Assembly (NCBI GenBank): GCA_031256305.1
Contig: JAIRQU010000211.1
Span: 1-7,588, forward strand
Origin: Burkholderiaceae bacterium
GTDB lineage: Bacteria; Pseudomonadota; Gammaproteobacteria; Burkholderiales; Burkholderiaceae_C
DNA length: 7,588 bases
Direction: 5' to 3'
Part shown: in pieces, positions 1-5,731 of the stretch
Layout of the letters: each line of letters begins with the position of its first letter
Numbering within the stretch: the first letter of the stretch is position 1
Program-made: the position numbers and the translations under genes
The notes under the pieces: generated by a model
Told to the model about the DNA's origin: nothing
The model's input: only the letters and a program-made list of their open reading frames with translations
Database searches by the model: none

Positions 1-687
1 CGTGATTTGCTGTGCTATCGCGTCCACTTGCGGTTGCCCGCGCAGAAAGTCGATGACCGGCTGATCCAGCCCGGTGAGATTGCGCAGCCCTTCTTCATAA
101 AACGGGTTGGGCAGCATCCGCACGTCGAACACGTAATCGGCATCCTGCGTGATGCCGTGCTTGAAGGCGAATGATTCCAGCACCAGCGTCAGGTGCGCGG
201 CGTTGGCGTCGATAAGTTGCTTGACAAAGGTCATCAACTGCGCGGGGCGCAGAAAGCTGGTGTCGATGACGTGCGCGCGCTCGCGCAGGTTGCATAGCAG
301 ATTGCGTTCGCGCGCGATGGCCTGTATCAGCGACTGGCGCGCGCTGCCGTCGTCCGGGCGCGACAGCGGGTGGCGTCGGCGCGTGGCGGAAAAGCGCCGG
401 ATCAGCGTATCGTCGTTGGTGTCCAGAAAGATCAGGCGCGGCTTGACGCCGCCGCGTTCCAATTCGTCGAGCAGATACGGCAGGCGCGGAATGGCGTCGC
501 CTCCGCGCACGTCCATTGCCACGGCCAGCTTGCGGCCGCTGGTTTTATCCTCCAGCGCCAGCAGCGGTTCCAGCAGCGGCAATGGCAGGTTGTCCACGCA
601 GTAGTAACCGGCATCTTCCAGCGCGTGCAGGGCAATCGACTTGCCCGAACCGGACATGCCGGTGATAACGGCCAGGTCCTGATTCAT
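1..687 (-). CDS. rapZ: RapZ, RNase adapter / nucleotide-binding protein (3' end outside the window)
   Basis: My translation from the ATG at 687 gives 229 codons open to the left edge. RapZ binds the small RNA GlmZ in enterobacteria and presents it to RNase E, which lowers glucosamine-6-phosphate synthase; in beta-proteobacteria the RNA target is less clear. Seen here: a P-loop GMSGSGKS at residues 10-17, the conserved CVDNLP at 30-35, LIFLDTNDDTLIRRF at 85-99 with the following RRRHPLS, and the family hallmarks ESFAFKHG (171-178), DADYVFDVRMLPNP (182-195) and LTGLDQPV. The E. coli protein is 284 residues, so about 55-65 residues are missing, including the GCTGG-H-RS motif of the RNA-binding domain. 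The start is fixed by the N-terminal alignment and by the ATGA overlap with the recN stop. A weak Shine-Dalgarno AAGAGA lies 7 bases upstream (695-700). It is the third visible gene of the nadK-recN-rapZ operon. Identity is near certain; the biological RNA partner is inference. Confidence 0.96.
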   Translation of the reverse strand, partial: MNQDLAVITGMSGSGKSIALHALEDAGYYCVDNLPLPLLEPLLALEDKTSGRKLAVAMDVRGGDAIPRLPYLLDELERGGVKPRLIFLDTNDDTLIRRFSATRRRHPLSRPDDGSARQSLIQAIARERNLLCNLRERAHVIDTSFLRPAQLMTFVKQLIDANAAHLTLVLESFAFKHGITQDADYVFDVRMLPNPFYEEGLRNLTGLDQPVIDFLRGQPQVDAIAQQIT

Positions 688-2435
688 GGCCGCGTCTCTT
701 GCAAATCGCGCGCGCCATGCCTGTCATGCCTGTTTTTCGCGGCTGGCGTGGTCTGCGCGGCTTGCGCCAGAAATTGCGCCGCGTGCGCGCGCGTGATGGG
801 CGATGCCGCGTCGCCGCCGAGCATCCGCGCGATTTCGGTCACGCGCGCGTCGGCCAGCGCCGCCTGTACCGTGCTGACCACGCCGCAACTGGCGTCGCTG
901 TCCGCGCCGGGCCGTTTGTCCACCACGAAATGATGGTCGGCGCAGGCGGCCACTTGTGCCAGATGGGTTACGCACAGCACCTGCCGGTCATGTCCCAGCC
1001 GTTGCAGCATGTGCCCGACGGTAGCGGCCACCGCGCCGCCGATGCCCGCGTCCACCTCGTCGAACACCAGCGTGGGCGCTTGCCCAAGCTCGCTGGTGGT
1101 GACGGCGATGGCCAGCGCCAGACGCGAGAGTTCGCCGCCCGATGCGATGCGCTCCAGCGGGCGCGGCATTGCGCCGGGGTGCGGCGCGACCAGAAACTGC
1201 ACGCCTTCCAGACCATGCGCCGCCGGTTTGTCCTGCGCCGCGAGCGCGACCTTGAAGCGCCCTCCGGCCATGCCCAATTGCTGCATCGCCGCCGTGACCG
1301 CCGCCGACAAGCGCGGCGCGGCTTGTCCGCGCGCGGCGGAAATCTGCCGGGCCAGCGCCAGCCACGCCTGCTGCGCGGCTTGGGCCTGCGCTTGCAGCAC
1401 GGCCAGATCGGCCTGTGCGTCCAATTGGGCCAATTCGCCTTGCCATTGCGCCAGTTGCGCAGGCAACTGTTCGGGCGCGAGCCGCCAGCGCCGTGCCAGA
1501 CCCAGCCATTGCGCCAGACGCTCATCAAGCGCCGCAAGCTGCTCCGGGTCGGTTTCGGCGCGGCCCAGATAAGCGTGCAAGCCGTGGCTGACATCGCGCA
1601 ACTGTGCCGTGCACGATTCCAGCACGCTGGCCGCGTCGGCGAATTCCGGCTCAATGTGCTGCTGCGCCGACAGCGCCGCCGCAGCTTGCGCCAGCAAGGG
1701 CAACGCGCCGCCGCTTGACTCGTCATCGCCGCCTTCGATGGCTTGCACCGTCGTTTGCGCCGCGTCAATCAATCCCTGCGCGTTGGACAAGCGCGCATGC
1801 CGCAGATTCAGATCTGGCCACTCCTGCATGCCGGGGGCGAGTTTTTCCGTCTCGCCGATCTGCCACAGCAGGCGTTCGCGTTCCTCGCCCAGCCGTTGCT
1901 GTGCCGTTTGCGCCGCGTCCAGCGCCTGCCCGGCAGCTTGCCAGGTGCGCCAGGCCGCCGCTAACGGCGCAGTGTCGATGCGGCCATAGGCGTCCAGCAG
2001 GCCGCGCACCGACGCCGGGCGGGTTAGCGCCTGCCAGTCGTGCTGGCCGTGGATGTCCACCAGCAACTCGCCCAACGCGCGCAATTGCGCCACTGTCGCG
2101 GGCGCGCCGTTGATCCAGGCGCGGCTCTTGCCCGCGCGGTCGATGGCGCGACGCACCAGCAGGGCATCGCCGTCCCCGGCGTCAAAGCCCTGTTCCGCGC
2201 ACCACTGCGCGGCGGCGGGCGGCGCGTCGAATCCGGCGCTGATCTCGCAGCGCGGCGCGCCCTCGCGCACCCAGATCGCGTCGCCGCGCGCGCCCAGCGC
2301 CAGTTGCAGCGCATCGACCAGAATCGACTTGCCCGCGCCGGTCTCGCCCGTCAGCGCCGTAAAGCCCGCGTTCAGCGCCACGTCCAGCGCGGGCACGATG
2401 ACGAAATCGCGCAAGGTCAAGTGGCGCAGGCTCAT
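684..2435 (-). CDS. recN: RecN, SMC-like DNA repair ATPase
   Basis: RecN is a cytoplasmic SMC-like ATPase that acts early in recombinational repair of double-strand breaks, tethering DNA ends. The 583-residue product has Walker A GETGAGKS at 30-37, the RecN-typical LVDIHGQHD at 125-133, a long Ala/Gln/Leu-rich central part (about 155-370) expected to form the coiled coil, the ABC signature SGGELSRL at 432-439, Walker [10 protein letters not shown] at 456-464, the H-loop region from T490-H491, and [11 protein letters not shown] at 531-541. The ATG at 2435 is chosen because it begins the conserved [14 protein letters not shown] and overlaps the nadK TGA as ATGA; AAAGGAG at 2448-2454 is a Shine-Dalgarno, though 12 bases away. 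A GTG at 2462 would add nine unconserved residues. The protein is about 30 residues longer than E. coli RecN, partly through a C-terminal tail that ends in QETRP and not in the LAA-type degron of E. coli. I see no LexA box at its start. Confidence 0.97.
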   Translation of the reverse strand: MSLRHLTLRDFVIVPALDVALNAGFTALTGETGAGKSILVDALQLALGARGDAIWVREGAPRCEISAGFDAPPAAAQWCAEQGFDAGDGDALLVRRAIDRAGKSRAWINGAPATVAQLRALGELLVDIHGQHDWQALTRPASVRGLLDAYGRIDTAPLAAAWRTWQAAGQALDAAQTAQQRLGEERERLLWQIGETEKLAPGMQEWPDLNLRHARLSNAQGLIDAAQTTVQAIEGGDDESSGGALPLLAQAAAALSAQQHIEPEFADAASVLESCTAQLRDVSHGLHAYLGRAETDPEQLAALDERLAQWLGLARRWRLAPEQLPAQLAQWQGELAQLDAQADLAVLQAQAQAAQQAWLALARQISAARGQAAPRLSAAVTAAMQQLGMAGGRFKVALAAQDKPAAHGLEGVQFLVAPHPGAMPRPLERIASGGELSRLALAIAVTTSELGQAPTLVFDEVDAGIGGAVAATVGHMLQRLGHDRQVLCVTHLAQVAACADHHFVVDKRPGADSDASCGVVSTVQAALADARVTEIARMLGGDAASPITRAHAAQFLAQAAQTTPAAKNRHDRHGARDLQETRP

Positions 2436-3367
2436 GATGGCGGCGCGCTCCTTTCGTTCCACAGTAGCTTTTCGCGCAGCGTGTCGAAGTAGTTCCAGCC
2501 GCGCGGATGCAAAAAGCGCGCGCGATGCGCCGAACGCCGCGCCACAATGCGGTCGCCCTGGCGCAGCGCGGCAAAGGACTGCGTGTCGAAGCTTGCGCTG
2601 GCCTGCTGGCCGGAGATGATTTCGATGGCGATCTCCAGCGCGGCAGGCAATACCACGGGCCGGTTGGACAGCGTGTGCGGCGCAATCGGCACCAGCGTCC
2701 AGGCGGGCACCTGCGGATGCAGCAACGGCCCGCCCGCCGACAGCGCGTAGGCGGTCGATCCGGTGGGCGTGGCGGCGATGATGCCATCGGCGCGGTGGTT
2801 GGCCACGAAATGCCCGTCCACCTCCACGCGCAGCTCCACCATGCTGGTGCTGGCGCCGCGGTTGACCACCATGTCGTTGAGTGCATACGCCTCAAACACG
2901 GCGCGGCCCGCGCGCCACACCTGGGCCTGCATCAGCGCGCGCAAATCTTCTTCGTACTCGCCCGCCAGAATCGGCGGCAGCGCCGCGCGGTACTCGTTCA
3001 GGGCGATGTCGGTAATGAACCCCAGCCGCCCCAGATTGATGCCCACCAGCGGCGTGCCAAAACGCGCCAACTGCCGCCCGATGCCCAGCATCGTGCCGTC
3101 GCCCCCGGCCACCACGCACAAATCGCACATCGCGCCAATGCCCGGCACGTCCAGCGCTGGCCATTGCTCGATACCCGCCATTTGCGCGGTATGCGCTTCC
3201 AGATGCACCGCGCAGCCCTGCGCGGCCAGAAACTCGGCAATGTCCGTAACGATTTTGCGCGCCGCGACCTGCGCCTCGTCATTGGCCGCGCTGTTCGCCG
3301 CCGGGTCCAGGTACTTGCCGACCAAGGCAACGCGCTGGAATAAATGACGGGCAGGTAGCGAGGTCAT
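2432..3367 (-). CDS. nadK: NAD kinase (NAD+ to NADP+)
   Basis: NadK phosphorylates NAD+ with ATP (or polyphosphate in some bacteria) to give NADP+, the only de novo source of NADP, in the cytosol. The 311-residue product shows the kinase motif GGDGT at 88-92, [12 protein letters not shown] at 109-120, the conserved [10 protein letters not shown] at 162-171, [21 protein letters not shown] at 194-214, which lines the NAD site, and [15 protein letters not shown] at 227-241. The ending [16 protein letters not shown] is typical of Burkholderiales NadK. The ATG at 3367 is preferred: a TTG at 3394 would add nine residues not expected in the family. No Shine-Dalgarno precedes the ATG. A TGTAAT hexamer ends six bases before it, so the mRNA may be leaderless. 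The TGA stop overlaps the recN ATG as ATGA. It is the first gene of the operon and divergent from hrcA. Confidence 0.96.
   Translation of the reverse strand: MTSLPARHLFQRVALVGKYLDPAANSAANDEAQVAARKIVTDIAEFLAAQGCAVHLEAHTAQMAGIEQWPALDVPGIGAMCDLCVVAGGDGTMLGIGRQLARFGTPLVGINLGRLGFITDIALNEYRAALPPILAGEYEEDLRALMQAQVWRAGRAVFEAYALNDMVVNRGASTSMVELRVEVDGHFVANHRADGIIAATPTGSTAYALSAGGPLLHPQVPAWTLVPIAPHTLSNRPVVLPAALEIAIEIISGQQASASFDTQSFAALRQGDRIVARRSAHRARFLHPRGWNYFDTLREKLLWNERSAPPS
2448..2454 (-). promoter_or_regulatory. Shine-Dalgarno for recN inside the nadK 3' end
   Basis: AAAGGAG on the minus strand lies within the last codons of nadK, 12 bases before the recN ATG. The spacing is longer than the usual 5-9, so coupling through the ATGA overlap probably contributes to initiation. 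It supports the ATG at 2435 over the GTG at 2462, which lies upstream of it. Confidence 0.5.
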
Positions 3368-3373
3368 GGGGAA

Positions 3374-3382
3374 ATTACACCA
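3374..3382 (-). promoter_or_regulatory. Possible extended -10 element of nadK
   Basis: On the minus strand TGTAAT occupies 3379-3374, preceded by TG plus one base (3382-3380), which is the extended -10 form. It ends six bases before the nadK ATG, so a normal start point would fall on the A of the ATG and give a leaderless message. The -35 is poor: the best candidates, TTGGAC at 3405-3400 or TGGACA one base later, have 20- or 19-base spacers. The second base of the hexamer is G where A is strongly preferred. This is a suggestion from position, not a firm call. Confidence 0.35.
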
Positions 3383-3564
3383 CACCCGAAACAAGATATG
3401 TCCAAGCTGATTTGGGCCGGAGAAATTGACCTTATGACTAATCCTATCCAGTACTCCATAGAAATAACTTTTTGGCGCACCCTAATGAATACGCCAGTTG
3501 AGTCTCCTGAGCTTGACCCGACCGATAGCCAATAGCGTTCACCCGATTCTGACCGGGGTCGCGC

Positions 3565-3570
3565 CATAAT
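3565..3570 (+). promoter_or_regulatory. Possible -10 element of hrcA
   Basis: CATAAT matches TATAAT at five of six positions, including the strongly conserved second A and last T. It is followed by exactly six bases and then the hrcA ATG, so transcription would start at or next to the ATG. No -35 close to consensus is found 16-18 bases upstream. No Shine-Dalgarno lies between the box and the ATG (the bases are GCCTCC). Confidence 0.35.
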
Positions 3571-3576
3571 GCCTCC

Positions 3577-4647
3577 ATGCCCGATTTGGACGAGCGTGCC
3601 CGTCTGTTGCTCAATGCGCTGATTGAGCGTTACATTGCCGACGGGCAGCCCGTGGGGTCGCGCACGCTCTCCAGTGCCGCGGGGCTGGCGCTTTCGCCCG
3701 CGACGGTGCGCAACGTCATGTCCGACCTGGAGGAGATGGGGCTGATCGCCAGCCCGCACACCTCCGCCGGGCGCGTGCCCACGGCGCGCGGCTACCGCCT
3801 GTTCGTCGACACCATTCTCACCGCCAAGCAGGACGCGGCGCAGAGCCAGGCGCAAAGCGAGTTGCAAGAAGGCGGCGGGTCGCCGCCTCTGCTGGCCGCG
3901 CTGCCGCCGGGCGAGCCGCGGCGCGTGCTGGTCAACGCGGCGCAATTGTTGTCGAGCCTGTCGCAATTCGTCGGCGTGGTCATGGTGCCGCACCGCTCGT
4001 CGGTGTTCCGGCGCATCGAATTCTTGCGGCTGTCCGAAAAGCGGCTGCTACTCATCATCGTCGCGCCCGATGGCGACGTGCAGAACCGCGTGCTGTTTAC
4101 CGGCGTGGACTACAGCGCCAGTCAATTGCAGGAAACGGCCAATTATCTCAACGCGCATTTTTCCGGCCTGACCCTGGAGCAGGTGCGCGCGCGGCTGCGG
4201 CGCGAGGCCGAGCGGCTGCGCGCCGAAATCTCGGCGCTGATGGCCGTGGCCGTGCAGACCGGCGCGGATGCCCTGAATCAGGCGCACGAGACGGTGGTTA
4301 TTGCCGGCGAGCGCAACCTGCTGTCAGTGTCCGACTTTTCCAGTGACATGCGGCAGTTGCGCCGCGCGTTCGATCTGTTCGAGCAAAAGACGCAACTGAT
4401 CCGGCTGCTCGACGCATCCAGCCAGGCCGAGGGCGTGCGCATCTTCATCGGCGGCGAAAGCGCCAACGCGCAAGCCGAGGCGCTGCAAGCGCTGTCGCTG
4501 GTCAGCGCGCCGTATGAGGTCGATGGCGAGGTGGTGGGCACGTTGGGTGTGATCGGCCCCACCCGCATGCCCTACGAGCGGGTGATTCAGATCGTGGACA
4601 TTACCTCGCGTCTGGTGGGTAACGCCCTTAGCCTGCCGCAAGAATAG
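3577..4647 (+). CDS. hrcA: HrcA, heat-inducible transcription repressor
   Basis: HrcA represses chaperone operons (groESL, sometimes dnaK) by binding CIRCE, with GroEL helping it to fold into active form. The 356-residue product has the N-terminal winged helix-turn-helix: [20 protein letters not shown] from residue 4, then [18 protein letters not shown] at 40-57 and [16 protein letters not shown] at 63-78. The C-terminal GAF-like part contains VRIFIGGES at 287-295 and the signature [18 protein letters not shown] at 324-341. A Gln/Ser/Gly/Pro-rich stretch at about 86-116 makes it slightly longer than the usual 335-345 residues and is likely a linker. The ATG is fixed by the family N-terminus and by an in-frame TGA at 3550-3552 with no other start between. 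There is no Shine-Dalgarno. No grpE or dnaK is adjacent. I found no CIRCE in the window, so its targets are elsewhere and autoregulation through CIRCE is not supported. Confidence 0.97.
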   Translation: MPDLDERARLLLNALIERYIADGQPVGSRTLSSAAGLALSPATVRNVMSDLEEMGLIASPHTSAGRVPTARGYRLFVDTILTAKQDAAQSQAQSELQEGGGSPPLLAALPPGEPRRVLVNAAQLLSSLSQFVGVVMVPHRSSVFRRIEFLRLSEKRLLLIIVAPDGDVQNRVLFTGVDYSASQLQETANYLNAHFSGLTLEQVRARLRREAERLRAEISALMAVAVQTGADALNQAHETVVIAGERNLLSVSDFSSDMRQLRRAFDLFEQKTQLIRLLDASSQAEGVRIFIGGESANAQAEALQALSLVSAPYEVDGEVVGTLGVIGPTRMPYERVIQIVDITSRLVGNALSLPQE

Positions 4648-4690
4648 GCAGTTTGCCTTGGGCCGCCGGAATCAAGCGCGCGCGCCAAAA

Positions 4691-4718
4691 TTGAGCGTGA
4701 CGCCAGAACCTCTAAAAT
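4691..4718 (+). promoter_or_regulatory. Probable sigma70 promoter of the tRNA
   Basis: TTGAGC at 4691-4696 and TAAAAT at 4713-4718 are separated by 16 bases. They match the -35 and -10 consensus at four and five of six positions. The predicted start, about 4725, is five bases before the tRNA 5' end, as expected for a transcript trimmed by RNase P. The site lies between the hrcA stop and the tRNA, so the tRNA need not be cotranscribed with hrcA. Confidence 0.5.
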
Positions 4719-4729
4719 CTCCAATATCC

Positions 4730-4806
<77 letters not shown>

Positions 4807-5254
4807 GTTGGCACATGATCTGTGCGGGTTCCTTGCTATCAATTTGAGAATACTGCACGATCAAGCCGCGCGGAGTGACCAAAACGCGACCGTTTCGGCA
4901 GGGTGCGCCAGATGGCTAGGTGTCGCATTCCAGACGGTCATAAGGTTGCTGGCGCCGATTGAATTTTGACAGGGATAGGTGATAGGTGCCGGTTTTTCTC
5001 GGTCCGGCGGTGCATCAGTTGAGTGTCTCAGGTTGTGGTTGCGTTTTCTTTGATGTCGTGATTGCGCGGTGGCAAGCCGCGCAGAGCGTAGCCCGTAGCA
5101 GATTTTCCCGCGCCGCTGCTCTTGCAGTGATCGCTCTTGAGCGGGCAGTTCAATCCTGACTTCGCGCGCCTTGATTTGTTCTTTGACCGTGGCGCTGCAG
5201 TGTAAGAAGCGATGACTCTCATTGCATCTTGGCATGGCCAAACACACTGGAACG

Positions 5255-5533
5255 CTAGTCAAACTTCAGAGGGGGCGCAATCAGCAGCACGCTGCTGTGC
5301 TCGTAGAGTTTGACCGGGTCAAGCGTCGGATAAAACCTCATGCGCTTTGACGTGCCGCGTAATGCCACGCTGATGGCCGTACCCAGATATGTCCCGGCAC
5401 CCGCTGCACCGGGAATGGTGCCGCGTGCATCCGGGGGTTGATCGTGCACGGGGATCAATCGGCGCTCTGGGCCTGCAAAGCAGGTGATTGAGCTGCCCGC
5501 TCTGACCGCTGGCAACGTTGCAAAAGTCTGCAT
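5255..5533 (-). CDS. Doubtful short ORF, possible C-terminal gene remnant
   Basis: This 92-codon ATG ORF is the most protein-like of the small frames in the gene-poor segment. Its second half (from about residue 45) is a mix of hydrophobic and charged residues, with GTYLGTAISVALRGTSKRM followed by TLDPVKLYEH and ending LLIAPPLKFD. It reads like the end of a real protein, while the first half looks random. No Shine-Dalgarno precedes the ATG, and I recognise no family. Overlapping frames on the same strand (5319-5615) suggest that, if it was once a gene, it has suffered frameshifts. It may equally be noncoding. Confidence 0.2.
   Translation of the reverse strand: MQTFATLPAVRAGSSITCFAGPERRLIPVHDQPPDARGTIPGAAGAGTYLGTAISVALRGTSKRMRFYPTLDPVKLYEHSSVLLIAPPLKFD
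5282..5297. repeat. Perfect six-base hairpin with tetraloop
   Basis: CAGCAG, loop CACG, CTGCTG. No T run follows on either strand, so it is not a standard terminator. It is one of several short inverted repeats between 5282 and 5484. Confidence 0.4.
5395..5423. repeat. Seven-base inverted repeat
   Basis: CGGCACC at 5395-5401 and GGTGCCG at 5417-5423 are perfect complements separated by 15 bases. This is the longest arm of the cluster in the gene-poor segment. No function can be read from it. Confidence 0.4.
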
Positions 5534-5672
5534 CCAGCAGATAGCGTGCGCATATCACTGCAAATCTGGTGTTGACCACTTGATCTTTGCCCTTCTTGGC
5601 TTTGTCTATGGCCATCTTTATGCGACCATGTTTATTTCAAAAAGAAACGCCACAAGAATACCGTTAGCGCAC

Positions 5673-5700
5673 ACCGATGAACAGCCGTATCGGTATCGGT
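5673..5700. repeat. Tandem ATCGGT pair with an inverted copy, downstream of metG
   Basis: ATCGGT is repeated twice without a gap at 5689-5700. Its complement ACCGAT lies at 5673-5678, so a six-base hairpin with a ten-base loop can form about 40-60 bases after the metG stop on the minus strand. A T-rich tract on that strand (5635-5645) is about 30 bases further on, too far for a classic intrinsic terminator. It could be part of the metG 3' untranslated region. Confidence 0.35.
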
Positions 5701-5731
5701 TAATCAGCGGCTTGACAGGGCGTAAAGATGG

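Larger units (their letters stand above)
3368..3576. promoter_or_regulatory. Divergent nadK/hrcA control region
   Basis: This 209-base AT-rich gap separates two divergent start codons, so promoters for both must lie here or overlap the starts. Bases 3421-3480 contain 22 G/C of 60 by hand count, far below the flanking genes. No CIRCE element (TTAGCACTC-N9-GAGTGCTAA), the site HrcA binds, is present. A partly symmetric TATCC-AGTACT-CCATA lies at 3445-3460, but its inner CC pairs break the symmetry. TTGACC boxes occur on the plus strand at 3426 and 3513 without a good -10 at standard spacing. Confidence 0.6.
4807..5731. other. Gene-poor lower-GC segment between the tRNA and metG
   Basis: This 925-base stretch holds no protein or RNA gene I can recognise. 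Its composition is visibly less GC-rich than its neighbours: 26 G/C of 60 at 5621-5680, against 38 of 60 in metG at 6781-6840. Short ORFs exist on the minus strand (4861-5262 from TTG, 5028-5222, 5255-5533, 5319-5615) and one on the plus strand (5484-5735). They overlap each other, lack ribosome binding sites and show no family motif. Small inverted repeats cluster at 5282-5484. A five-base stem GCACA/TGTGC at 4811-4825 follows the tRNA but lacks a T run, so it is at best a weak terminator. The segment lies directly behind a tRNA 3' end and may be a decayed insertion, but I see no integrase, no transposase motif and no repeat of the tRNA 3' end. Confidence 0.6.

Noticed and set aside
699..1718. 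Long plus-strand ORF (339 codons) opposite recN
   Set aside because: It lies antisense to a complete recN with all catalytic motifs. Its Arg/Gln/His-rich translation is typical of an antisense shadow in GC-rich DNA.
2507..3343. Long plus-strand ORF (278 codons) opposite nadK
   Set aside because: It is antisense to the fully conserved NadK frame. Its composition is dominated by Arg, His, Gln and Ala, and it has no motif.
3368..3394. TTG at 3394 as the nadK start
   Set aside because: It adds nine residues (FRVWCNFP and the start) not expected in the family and has no ribosome binding site; the ATG at 3367 fits better.
3368..3576. CIRCE operator near hrcA
   Set aside because: No TTAGCACTC or GAGTGCTAA half-site, even degenerate, is present in the intergenic region or just upstream of either start.
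4811..4825. Intrinsic terminator after the tRNA
   Set aside because: The GCACA/TGTGC stem is only five pairs and is followed by GGGTTCC, not a T run.
4861..5262. 133-codon minus-strand ORF as a real gene
   Set aside because: It starts at TTG without a ribosome binding site, overlaps another small frame (5028-5222) on the same strand, and shows no recognisable motif.
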